A stretch of 56,264 bases of DNA. It comes from CAAGNP01 sp964611185 (lineage in GTDB: Bacteria > Bacteroidota > Bacteroidia > Bacteroidales > UBA932). Location: contig CAZSXE010000012.1 in NCBI GenBank assembly GCA_964611185.1, positions 1 to 56,264 on the forward strand, read 5' to 3'. The notes below the pieces were generated by a model. It was given only the letters and a program-made list of their open reading frames with translations, had not been told where the DNA came from and made no database searches. The position numbers and the translations under genes were made by a program. Below, piece by piece: positions 42,110-50,331 of the stretch (within the stretch, counting starts at the first letter, position 1; each line of letters starts with the position of its first letter).

Positions 42110-43549
42110 ATGGAAGAAAAAAGGGACATAATTAAAGATATTACCGAAAACGAGTATCAACACGGGTTCGAAACCAATATAAATCAGGACTTTATTCCAA
42201 AAGGACTGAATGAGGATATTGTTCGCAAAATCTCGTCGTTGAAGCAGGAGCCGGAGTGGCTTTTGGAGTTTCGTTTGAAAGCATTTAGAAAATGGCAGAC
42301 GATGAAGATGCCGACTTGGGGACATTTGAATATTCCTGAGATTGATTTTCAGGATATTATTTATTTTTCCGCTCCCAAGAAAAAGAAGTCTCACGATGAT
42401 GAGATAGATCCTGAACTTATGGCTACTTTCGATAAGCTGGGGATTCCTCTCGATGAGAGAAAAGCTCTTTCGGGGATGGCTGTAGATGCTGTTTTCGATT
42501 CTGTTTCGGTAAAAACTACTTTCAGGGAGTCACTTGCGGAAAAGGGGATTATTTTCTGCTCTTTTTCTGAAGCTGTTCATGATTATCCCGATTTAGTGCG
42601 TAAGTATCTTGCTTCTGTAGTCCCAATCGGTGATAATTTTTTCTCTGCCCTTAATTCTGCCGTCTTCTCCGATGGTTCTTTCTGTTATATTCCCAAAGGG
42701 GTCAGATGCCCGATGGAGCTCTCAAGTTATTTCAGAATTAATGCTCGCGGTACAGGCCAGTTTGAGAGAACTCTCATTGTCGCAGACGAGGGGTCTTATG
42801 TCAGCTATCTTGAAGGGTGCACCGCTCCTATGAGAGACGAGAATCAGCTTCATGCGGCTGTGGTCGAGATCGTGGTGCTTGAGGAGGCTCATGTTAAGTA
42901 TTCTACCGTTCAAAACTGGTATCCCGGGGATGCTAACGGAAAAGGTGGTATTTTTAATTTCGTCACAAAAAGAGGACTTTGCGAGGGACGAGGAAGCAAA
43001 TTATTTTGGACTCAGGTGGAAACCGGTTCTGCCATTACATGGAAATATCCAAGTACTATTCTGAAGGGAGATGATTCAATATCTGAGTTTTATTCTGTGG
43101 CAGTTACTAATAATTATCAGCAGGCCGATACGGGGACTAAAATGATTCATATCGGTAAAAATACTCGCAGCAGGATTGTGAGTAAAGGTATCTCTGCCGG
43201 TCATAGTCAAAATAGTTATAGAGGTCTTGTTAAAGTTCTTCAGGGCGCTGACGGGGCTAAGAATTTTTCTCAGTGCGACTCTTTACTTTTGGGAGATAAG
43301 TGTGGCGCTCATACATTTCCGGTCATAGAAAATCATAACGAATCGGCGGTTACCGAGCATGAAGCTACTACTTCAAAGATAAGTGAGGATCAGCTTTTTT
43401 ATTGTACTCAAAGAGGTATTTCCGAAGAAAATGCCGTGAGCCTTATTATTAGTGGTTATACAAAAGAAGTTATTAATCAGCTTCCCATGGAATTTGCCGT
43501 GGAGGCACAAAAATTACTGCAAATCTCTCTTGAGGGAAGTGTGGGATAG
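42110..43549 (+). CDS. sufB: Fe-S cluster assembly scaffold SufB
   Basis: SufB is the scaffold subunit of the SufBC2D complex on which Fe-S clusters are built in the cytoplasm. The 479-residue protein has the typical N-terminal YQHGFETNINQDFIPKGLNED and EPEWLLEFRLKAFRKW, the beta-helix core with SYVSYLEGCTAPMRDENQLHAA, and the C-terminal helices AVSLIISGYTKEVINQLPMEFAVEAQKLL. Length and motifs are normal. It begins the unit sufB-pnuC-sufC-sufD. The -7 box lies just 7 bases before the ATG, suggesting a leaderless mRNA. Confidence 0.97.
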   Translation: MEEKRDIIKDITENEYQHGFETNINQDFIPKGLNEDIVRKISSLKQEPEWLLEFRLKAFRKWQTMKMPTWGHLNIPEIDFQDIIYFSAPKKKKSHDDEIDPELMATFDKLGIPLDERKALSGMAVDAVFDSVSVKTTFRESLAEKGIIFCSFSEAVHDYPDLVRKYLASVVPIGDNFFSALNSAVFSDGSFCYIPKGVRCPMELSSYFRINARGTGQFERTLIVADEGSYVSYLEGCTAPMRDENQLHAAVVEIVVLEEAHVKYSTVQNWYPGDANGKGGIFNFVTKRGLCEGRGSKLFWTQVETGSAITWKYPSTILKGDDSISEFYSVAVTNNYQQADTGTKMIHIGKNTRSRIVSKGISAGHSQNSYRGLVKVLQGADGAKNFSQCDSLLLGDKCGAHTFPVIENHNESAVTEHEATTSKISEDQLFYCTQRGISEENAVSLIISGYTKEVINQLPMEFAVEAQKLLQISLEGSVG

Positions 43550-43557
43550 TTTATTTT

Positions 43558-44220
43558 ATGAATATTTTCAGTACAGATTATATTTTGTTTTCACTTGGGG
43601 GTATCGGTGTGAGCCTTCTTGAGCTTCTTTCTGTCATAATAGGTCTTACAAATGTTTTTTTAGCGGGAAGAGGGAAATCGATTAATTATTGGTTTGGGTA
43701 TCTCTATGCTTTATTGTTGTTTTTCCTTTTTATGCAAAAACATCTTTATTCGAGTATGCTCCTTCAGCCCATATCGCTGACTATAGCTATTTTTGGGCAT
43801 TACAGATGGACTCATCCGAGACTCAACGAAGCCAATGAGAAGAAAGAGTTAAAAATATCCATAATGAAAAGCAGGGAAAGAGTCTCATTTATAGCTATTA
43901 TTGTCGCTTTTACCGTTCTGTGGGGATTTTTTGTGACTTGGTCCGGCAAGATGTTTCCGGATCTGTTCCCGAGTGCTACAAGGCCTTTTTTAGATGCTTT
44001 AGTGCTGGGGCTGATGCTTGTAGCTCAATATCTTTCTGCACAAAAGAAACTTGACTGCTGGGCCGTGTGGCTGATAGTCAATACAACAAATATCATTTTA
44101 TATTTATCCGCGGGTCTTATCTTTATGCCTATTGTAAGTGGAGTGTATCTGCTTTTGGCATTTTTCGGATTTGCTTCGTGGAAAAAACAATGGAGGGCAC
44201 AAAATGATGCTATCAATTAA
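43558..44220 (+). CDS. pnuC: PnuC-like nicotinamide riboside transporter
   Basis: The 220-residue inner-membrane protein has about seven hydrophobic segments and PnuC-family features: LLELLSVIIGLTNVFLAGRGKSINYWFGYLYALLLF, the QPISLTIAIFGHYRWTHP loop with the Q-P and W residues of the family, and WLIVNTTNIILY near the end. PnuC proteins take up nicotinamide riboside, or in related clades thiamine or riboflavin precursors. It starts 8 bases after sufB and its end overlaps sufC by 17 bases, with the sufC ribosome-binding site inside it, so it is a translated part of the suf operon. The substrate is unproven. Confidence 0.85.
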   Translation: MNIFSTDYILFSLGGIGVSLLELLSVIIGLTNVFLAGRGKSINYWFGYLYALLLFFLFMQKHLYSSMLLQPISLTIAIFGHYRWTHPRLNEANEKKELKISIMKSRERVSFIAIIVAFTVLWGFFVTWSGKMFPDLFPSATRPFLDALVLGLMLVAQYLSAQKKLDCWAVWLIVNTTNIILYLSAGLIFMPIVSGVYLLLAFFGFASWKKQWRAQNDAIN

Positions 44221-44950
44221 AGACCTGCACGCAAGCGTAGGCGATAAAGAAATTTTGAAAGGAATTAATTTGGAGGTTAATGATGGGGAAATCCATGCTA
44301 TTATGGGCCCCAACGGCTCGGGAAAATCCACACTTTCTGCCGTACTTGCCGGCAAAGAAACTTTTACCGTCACCTCCGGAGAGGTTCTTTTCGATGGTAA
44401 GAATATGCTCGAAATGTCTCCCGAAGAGCGTTCTTGGGCGGGCCTCTTTTTAAGTTTTCAGTATCCTATCGAAATACCCGGGGTTTCCAATGTTAATTTT
44501 ATGAAAAGCGCCATAAACGAGCACCGTGAGCATAAGAATCTCCCCCCTCTAAATGCTGCTGAGTTTCTTAAACTTATGCGTCAGAAAATGGCGGTAGTGG
44601 AGATGGATAGTTCATTTTCCTCACGCGGTGTGAATGTGGGATTTTCCGGAGGAGAAAAGAAAAGGAACGAGATATTTCAAATGGCCATGCTCGAACCTCG
44701 CCTCGCGATATTGGATGAGACCGATAGTGGACTGGATGTAGATGCTCTGAGGGTAGTAGCCACAGGGGTGAACAAGCTAAAAAGGGAGAACAATGCTTTT
44801 ATTGTTATCACCCACTACCAAAGACTTTTAGACTATATTGTTCCAGATATCGTACACATTTTATATAAGGGAAGAATTATTAAAACTGCCGGGAAAGAGC
44901 TTGCTCTTGAAGTGGAAAAGAGAGGTTATGACTGGCTAATTAACGGATAA
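44204..44950 (+). CDS. sufC: Fe-S assembly ATPase SufC
   Basis: SufC is the ABC-type ATPase that drives conformational change in SufBC2D. The start at 44204 (MMLSIKDLHASVGDKEIL, 248 residues) is favoured because a strong ribosome-binding site, GGAGGG, lies at 44192-44197, seven bases upstream; the longer in-frame extension to 44138 lies in pnuC. The Walker A motif is GPNGSGKSTLS, the Q loop is in FQYPIEIPG, the signature is FSGGEKKRNEI, and Walker B is LAILDETDSGLDVDAL, all as expected for SufC. It overlaps pnuC and sits 2 bases before sufD. Confidence 0.96.
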   Translation: MMLSIKDLHASVGDKEILKGINLEVNDGEIHAIMGPNGSGKSTLSAVLAGKETFTVTSGEVLFDGKNMLEMSPEERSWAGLFLSFQYPIEIPGVSNVNFMKSAINEHREHKNLPPLNAAEFLKLMRQKMAVVEMDSSFSSRGVNVGFSGGEKKRNEIFQMAMLEPRLAILDETDSGLDVDALRVVATGVNKLKRENNAFIVITHYQRLLDYIVPDIVHILYKGRIIKTAGKELALEVEKRGYDWLING

Positions 44951-44952
44951 AT

Positions 44953-45963
44953 ATGTCGGGAGAGAATTATATATATGCCCCCACCCCTTCTGTTGCCCAT
45001 CAATTCAGATGCAGAGTTCCCATGAAAGGTACCAGACAGATTTTTATTGTCGATGGGGGTGTGCAGGGGACCAAAAACCCTTTTTCATTCATTGCCGGAA
45101 GGGGAAAGATTATGGATGAGTTTCTTCAAGTTATCAGCATACGGACAGAAGATTCTCCTCTGCACATTAAATTTGAAAACAATATTGTCCTTGAAGAGGA
45201 TTCGAGCGCGAAAATACTGCTCTGTTCTCACACATTTTCTCACGATAGATTCGTCACTGATGAAACTATTAATATTTCATTAAAAGAGGGTGCGGAGGGC
45301 GATATTGTGTTAATGCAAAATGAGCACAACTTAGCTACTCACAGCACATTGCTAAACATAGATATGGCTGCGTCTGCTACTCTGAAGATGTCATTTATCA
45401 CTCTGCACGGAGGGACAATTAAAAACAATATCATCGTAAATCTAAATGGAGAACATTCCAAAATCGATCTGAGCGGTCTTTATCTTGTCGATGGGGAGCA
45501 GCTGGTAGAAAACAACTTAACTCTTTTTCACAAAGTGCCTAATTGCGTTAGCAATCAGCTTTTTAAAGGCATTTTGGACAATAAGTCGGTAGCCAGATTC
45601 AACGGAATCATTAAAGTCGTACCCGATGCACAAAAGACAGAAGCCTTTCAGGCAAATCACAATTTGCTTCTCTCAAATGATGCAAAAATTTATACTCAGC
45701 CTCAGCTGGAAATTTATGCTGACGATGTAAAATGCTCTCACGGAGCCACTATAGGCAGGCTTGATATAGATGAATTGTTCTATATGAGATCAAGGGGCAT
45801 TTCCGCTCATCAGGCAAAGCTTCTTCAACAGATGGCTTTTGCTTATTCGGTTCTCGAAAAAATATCGAATACCGAGCTTCGCGAAAGAATGTTATCCCTC
45901 GTAGAGAAAAGGCTGCGCGGAGAATTTACGGATTGCAAAAATTGCAGTAAGAATTGTTGCTGA
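44953..45963 (+). CDS. sufD: SufD-like Fe-S assembly protein, short N-terminus
   Basis: SufD pairs with SufB in the SufBC2D scaffold. The 336-residue protein has the SufB/SufD beta-helix core (HTFSHDRFVTDETINISLKEGAEGDIVLMQNEHN) and the family C-terminal part (EIYADDVKCSHGATIGRLDIDELFYMRSRGIS, then HQAKLLQQMAFAYSVLEKI). It lacks about 100 residues of the N-terminal helical domain seen in usual SufD (about 420-450 residues), although the gene starts directly after sufC. It ends in a cysteine cluster, Cys328, Cys331, Cys335 and Cys336 (TDCKNCSKNCC). sufS and sufE are not in the window. Confidence 0.9.
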   Translation: MSGENYIYAPTPSVAHQFRCRVPMKGTRQIFIVDGGVQGTKNPFSFIAGRGKIMDEFLQVISIRTEDSPLHIKFENNIVLEEDSSAKILLCSHTFSHDRFVTDETINISLKEGAEGDIVLMQNEHNLATHSTLLNIDMAASATLKMSFITLHGGTIKNNIIVNLNGEHSKIDLSGLYLVDGEQLVENNLTLFHKVPNCVSNQLFKGILDNKSVARFNGIIKVVPDAQKTEAFQANHNLLLSNDAKIYTQPQLEIYADDVKCSHGATIGRLDIDELFYMRSRGISAHQAKLLQQMAFAYSVLEKISNTELRERMLSLVEKRLRGEFTDCKNCSKNCC

Positions 45964-46076
45964 TTTTTTGTTAGAATTATTGTTGATAACTTCCTTTATT
46001 TACCCTTTTTTTCTGTATCATTTCATAATAACTTGCACTTCAATTACACGCCTTACTAACCAGGCCTTTTGTATTT

Positions 46077-48590
46077 ATGGAAACTTATACCTACGATGAA
46101 GCCCTTGAGGCAAGCAAACAATACTTCAAGGGAGACGAGCTCGCTGCCTCTGTTTGGATAAACAAATATGCGATGAAAGATTCTTTCGGAAATCTTTACG
46201 AGAAATCTCCGGAAGATATGCATAATCGTTTAGCAAACGAATTTGCAAGAATTGAATCAAAATACCCAAATCCTTTAACCTCTGAGGAAATATTTGACCT
46301 CTTGAGGGATTTCAAATATATTATTCCTCAAGGAGGACCCATGTCCGGCATAGGAAACAATCATCAGATAGCTTCCCTATCAAATTGTTTTGTAATAGGG
46401 CATAGCCATCCCGCCGATTCTTATGGTGGAATTATGAAAATAGATGAGGAACAGGTACAGCTTATGAAGCGCCGCGGAGGGGTAGGTCACGATTTATCTC
46501 ACATTAGACCCTCCGGAAGTGCTGTTCTTAATAGCGCCCTCACATCTACGGGTGTCGTTCCTTTTATGGAAAGATACTCAAATTCCACACGAGAAGTGGC
46601 CCAAGACGGCAGAAGAGGAGCTCTTATGCTCTCAATTTCTATTAAGCATCCCGATTCTGAAAATTTCATAGATGCGAAAATGGAAAAGGGAAAGGTGACC
46701 GGAGCCAATGTTTCTGTGAAGATTGATGATGATTTTATGAGATGCGCTCTAAATAATAAATTATATGCTCAGAAATATCCCGTAGATTCTGTCAATCCGA
46801 AAGTAAAGAAAGAGATCGATGCAAGTGCTTTATGGAAAAAAATCATTCATAATGCATGGAAATCTGCAGAGCCGGGGATTCTTTTCTGGGACACTATCAT
46901 TAGGGAATCCGTAGCAGACTGCTATGCCGATTTAGGGTACAGAACTGTAAGCACCAATCCCTGCGGAGAGATCCCTCTCTGTCCATACGATTCATGCAGA
47001 CTAATAGCCATAAATCTCTATTCTTATGTAGATAAGCCTTTCACTCCTGAAGCATCATTTGACTTAAACCTGTTTAAAGATCATGTTAAAAAGGCTATGA
47101 GACTTATGGATGACCTTATCGACCTTGAGATGGAGAAGATCGATGCGATATTAGCTAAAGTTAAAAAAGACCCTGAAGATGAAGATGTTAAACGAGTTGA
47201 GATAGAACTTTGGGAGAAAATTCGTGAGAAATCTCTCGGAGGAAGAAGGACCGGACTCGGAATAACCGGAGAAGGAGATATGCTTGCCGCCCTCGGACTT
47301 ACTTACGGTTCTGAGAAATCCATTAAATTTGCTACCGATATACAAAAAACTCTCGCCGTGGAAGCATATCGTTCTTCCGTAAATATGGCAAAGGAGAGGG
47401 GTTCTTTCCCTATTTTTGATTCTAATCGAGAAGCAAATAATCCGATGATTTCACGTATCCGTCGTGAAGATGAAGAGCTGTATGACGAGATGGTTAGATA
47501 CGGCAGGCGCAATATTTCAATGCTCACAATAGCCCCTACCGGTACTACTTCTCTTATGACACAGACCACTTCCGGAATAGAACCTGTTTTCCTCCCTTAT
47601 TACAAGAGAAGAAGAAAGGTAAATCCCAATGACTTAAACGCAGTCGTGGCTTTTAAAGATGAAAACGGAGATTGTTTCGAGGAGTATTTTGTTTTCCATC
47701 ACCATTTTCTGACCTGGTGCGAAGTAAACGGATATGATGTCGAAAAAGTGAAGAAGATGTCAGAAGAAGAGCTCGGCGAGCTTGTTAAAAAATCCCCATA
47801 TAACAAAGCTACTTCCAACGATATAGACTGGGTGGCTAAAGTAAAAATGCAGGGAAAAATGCAGAAGTGGGTGGATCATTCTATAAGTGTCACGGTAAAC
47901 CTCCCTAATGACATCAGCGAAGATGTGGTGGCTGAAGTATATAAAACCGCATGGGAATCGGGTTGTAAAGGGATAACCGTCTATAGAGATGGTTCTCGTA
48001 CCGGTGTGCTTGTGTCTGCTAAAGGTGCTGAGGTACTACAGAGACCCAAAAAACGCCCGAAATCGCTTGATGCCGATGTTATACGATTTAAAAACGGGAC
48101 AGAACAATGGATCGCATTTGTCGGCAAAATGGGGGGAAAACCATACGAAATTTTTACCGGTATAATGGATGACACCCGTTCAATACCGACATCCATCACC
48201 AGCGGATGGATTGTGAAAGAGAAGGATGAAGAGACCGGAAAATCAAGATATGATTTCCATTATAAAGACAAATACGGATACCCTGGCGTTCAAGGCGGTA
48301 TTTCCCACATGTTCAATAAAGAGTTTTGGAATTATGCCAAGCTTATTTCAGGGGTTATACGAAACGGAATGCCGATTGTAGATATTCTTAATCTCGTAAG
48401 AGGGCTAAACCTTGACGATGAAAGCATCAATACATGGAAAAACGGCGTAGAACGCGCTTTGAAGCAATATATACCCAACGGCACTAAAGATGAAACAGGG
48501 CAGAAATGTGAAAAATGCGGTTCTCATAACCTTATCTATCAGGAAGGATGTCTTATATGTCAAGATTGTGGTCACGGTAAATGCGGGTAG
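46077..48590 (+). CDS. nrdJ: Adenosylcobalamin-dependent (class II) ribonucleotide reductase
   Basis: NrdJ reduces ribonucleotides to deoxyribonucleotides with coenzyme B12, independent of oxygen. The 837-residue protein has the N-terminal SLSNCFVIGH segment with the reactive cysteine, KRRGGVGHDLSHIRP, NPCGEIPLCPYDSCRLIAINLYSYV with further redox cysteines, and TIAPTGTTSLM. The C-terminal end is a zinc-ribbon-like set of cysteines (Cys811, Cys814, Cys825, Cys828, Cys831, Cys836). The 113 bases upstream show no NrdR box or cobalamin riboswitch and only poor promoter matches. Confidence 0.95.
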   Translation: METYTYDEALEASKQYFKGDELAASVWINKYAMKDSFGNLYEKSPEDMHNRLANEFARIESKYPNPLTSEEIFDLLRDFKYIIPQGGPMSGIGNNHQIASLSNCFVIGHSHPADSYGGIMKIDEEQVQLMKRRGGVGHDLSHIRPSGSAVLNSALTSTGVVPFMERYSNSTREVAQDGRRGALMLSISIKHPDSENFIDAKMEKGKVTGANVSVKIDDDFMRCALNNKLYAQKYPVDSVNPKVKKEIDASALWKKIIHNAWKSAEPGILFWDTIIRESVADCYADLGYRTVSTNPCGEIPLCPYDSCRLIAINLYSYVDKPFTPEASFDLNLFKDHVKKAMRLMDDLIDLEMEKIDAILAKVKKDPEDEDVKRVEIELWEKIREKSLGGRRTGLGITGEGDMLAALGLTYGSEKSIKFATDIQKTLAVEAYRSSVNMAKERGSFPIFDSNREANNPMISRIRREDEELYDEMVRYGRRNISMLTIAPTGTTSLMTQTTSGIEPVFLPYYKRRRKVNPNDLNAVVAFKDENGDCFEEYFVFHHHFLTWCEVNGYDVEKVKKMSEEELGELVKKSPYNKATSNDIDWVAKVKMQGKMQKWVDHSISVTVNLPNDISEDVVAEVYKTAWESGCKGITVYRDGSRTGVLVSAKGAEVLQRPKKRPKSLDADVIRFKNGTEQWIAFVGKMGGKPYEIFTGIMDDTRSIPTSITSGWIVKEKDEETGKSRYDFHYKDKYGYPGVQGGISHMFNKEFWNYAKLISGVIRNGMPIVDILNLVRGLNLDDESINTWKNGVERALKQYIPNGTKDETGQKCEKCGSHNLIYQEGCLICQDCGHGKCG

Positions 48591-48602
48591 CATTTTAATA
48601 AT

Positions 48603-49394
48603 ATGAATATTGTATCATATCCCAACGCCAAAATCAATATCGGTCTTCAAATCATAGGACGGAGAGATGATGGTTTTCATAACATAGAAACCGTTTTTGC
48701 GCCGTTAGATCTTTGTGATATTCTTGAGATAGTAGAAGAAGATTTTTTAAAAATTCAGCACTATGGGATCTCTTATGCCCTGCCTGAAAATTCGTCAACT
48801 GAAGATCTATGCATCAAGGCTTATAACTTATTAAAAAAAGATTTTGATATTCCACCTGTAGGAATCTACCTTTACAAAAAAATACCGGTAGGAGCGGGCC
48901 TCGGAGGGGGAAGTTCCGATGCTGCTTTTACCCTTAAAACTTTAAATACCCTTTTTTCACTGGGCCTTGATGAAAAACATCTGATACATTATGCTTCAAA
49001 GCTTGGAAGCGATTGTCCGTTTTTCATCAATAACAGACCTGCGTTGGGGGAGGGAAAAGGGGATATACTTTCTCCTATTGAGTCAAAGACTCTAAATGAT
49101 ATTTTCGGCGATAACGCCAAATACAAAATCGTGCTTAAAACTTCTTCAATTTCGATTTCTACCGCCGAAGCCTATAAAGGGGTAAAAACAGGAAATCCTC
49201 AAAAAAGCCTAAAAGAGCTCGTTTGTGCCCCTATCGACGAGTGGAAGTATAATATACATAACGACTTTGAAACGAGCATATTTGCCAGATTTCCTGCATT
49301 AAATGAAGAAAAGGAGAAATTATATGCCGATGGGGCCCTCTTTGCTCTGATGAGCGGAAGTGGTTCATCCATTTATGGTATTTTTAAAAAATAA
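48603..49394 (+). CDS. ispE: 4-diphosphocytidyl-2-C-methyl-D-erythritol kinase
   Basis: IspE phosphorylates CDP-methylerythritol in the non-mevalonate isoprenoid pathway. The 263-residue GHMP kinase starts NIVSYPNAKINIGLQIIGRRDDGFHNIETVF, has the ATP loop PVGAGLGGGSSDAAFTLK (near residue 95) and the C-terminal GSGSSIYGIF. It lies 12 bases after nrdJ and 10 before the next gene, so all are probably one transcript. Its product feeds the polyprenyl synthase encoded at 18597. Confidence 0.95.
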   Translation: MNIVSYPNAKINIGLQIIGRRDDGFHNIETVFAPLDLCDILEIVEEDFLKIQHYGISYALPENSSTEDLCIKAYNLLKKDFDIPPVGIYLYKKIPVGAGLGGGSSDAAFTLKTLNTLFSLGLDEKHLIHYASKLGSDCPFFINNRPALGEGKGDILSPIESKTLNDIFGDNAKYKIVLKTSSISISTAEAYKGVKTGNPQKSLKELVCAPIDEWKYNIHNDFETSIFARFPALNEEKEKLYADGALFALMSGSGSSIYGIFKK

Positions 49395-49404
49395 TTGAAA
49401 AAAT

Positions 49405-50181
49405 ATGATTAATTACTCTGAAGAAAACTCAAAAAAGAATCGAAGCAATAATTTCGGTAGTCGAAATGCTATTGCCGTAGGCATTATCTTAGTCGCACTC
49501 GGATGTATTATTTTTCTTTATAATGCCGGTGTTATCCCATGGGGAATAAAACATTTGTTGATTTCGTGGCAGATGCTTTTAATTTTATTAGGAATATTTT
49601 CTCTCGCCTCAGAAAATAAAATCGCAGGTATAGTTTTAATACTGATAGGTGGGTTTTTCATCATTCCGAGATTGAACGGTATTTTCCCAAATTTCATCTT
49701 ATTCGGTCCTTCGTTTACAAGAAATTTTTGGCCGCTGTTGATTGTGGTGACAGGGATATTGATTATTGCTTCATCGAGAAAAGAACATAATTGGTTCATC
49801 TCCACAGGGGGAAAAGTGGACGGATACAGCTCAGAGAACAAAGATGGATCGGTGAATTACAGCTTCGTCTTCGGGGGGACAGAGCAGGTATTTCCTGAAC
49901 CTGTATTTAAAGGAGGTTCTATTAAAACTGTTTTCGGAGGGATGACTCTCGATTTAAGAAGGAGCTCTCTTCCTGAGGATGGACCGGTATATTTGAAGAT
50001 AGAAACAACATTTGGAGGGGTCACTATCATCGTTCCTGAGCAGTGGAGTGTAGAAATTCATCAGAATTCATTTATGGGAGGTTTTGCAGATAGAAGATAT
50101 ACAAGACCGTCATATATCAACAATAAACAAAAACTTATTATTGATGCAAAATGCACTTTTGGTGGCGGAGATATTAAATAA
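49405..50181 (+). CDS. LiaF/YvqF-like membrane protein
   Basis: The 258-residue protein begins with a charged N-terminus and about four hydrophobic segments (about 24-42, 50-66, 71-90, 108-124) in the pattern of DUF5668 (AVGIILVALGCIIFLYN, then WPLLIVVTGILII). It ends with a soluble beta-rich domain (from about 145: FGGTEQVFPEPVFKGGSIKTVFGGMTLDLRRSSL) of the LiaF/cell-wall-active-antibiotics-response C-terminal type. Family members modulate envelope stress signalling or sense lipids; no partner LiaRS genes are adjacent. It is the last plus-strand gene before a strong terminator. Confidence 0.85.
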   Translation: MINYSEENSKKNRSNNFGSRNAIAVGIILVALGCIIFLYNAGVIPWGIKHLLISWQMLLILLGIFSLASENKIAGIVLILIGGFFIIPRLNGIFPNFILFGPSFTRNFWPLLIVVTGILIIASSRKEHNWFISTGGKVDGYSSENKDGSVNYSFVFGGTEQVFPEPVFKGGSIKTVFGGMTLDLRRSSLPEDGPVYLKIETTFGGVTIIVPEQWSVEIHQNSFMGGFADRRYTRPSYINNKQKLIIDAKCTFGGGDIK

Positions 50182-50281
50182 TTATAAATATTTTTCTCTT
50201 TTTTAAAATATTTATAAAATCAATGCAACGAAACCGTATCGTTTTGCATCTATGTAGTAGGTTTAGGTTTTAGTACACAAG

Positions 50282-50320
50282 AAGGGGTGCCTGTTGTAGC
50301 AGAGGGGTACCTCTTTTTTT
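50282..50320 (+). terminator. Rho-independent terminator
   Basis: AAGGGGTGCC (50282-50291) pairs over 10 bp, including G-T pairs, with GGTACCTCTT (50306-50315), followed by a T run to 50320. It lies about 100 bases after the LiaF-like gene and faces the converging FtsX-type gene. An imperfect inverted repeat (ATGCAACGA and TCGTTTTGCAT, 50223-50249) precedes it. Confidence 0.75.
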
Positions 50321-50331
50321 ATGTATCTTCT

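Noticed and set aside
41063..42394. Longer version of the ThiL-like protein starting at 42394
   Set aside because: The extra 112 residues lie antisense to sufB and upstream of the -7 box at 42075-42082, and have no similarity to ThiL; the ATG at 42058 matches the family start.
45964..46076. Cobalamin riboswitch or NrdR box before nrdJ
   Set aside because: The 113-base gap is too short for a B12 riboswitch, has no recognisable B12 box, and no paired NrdR-like palindromes were found.
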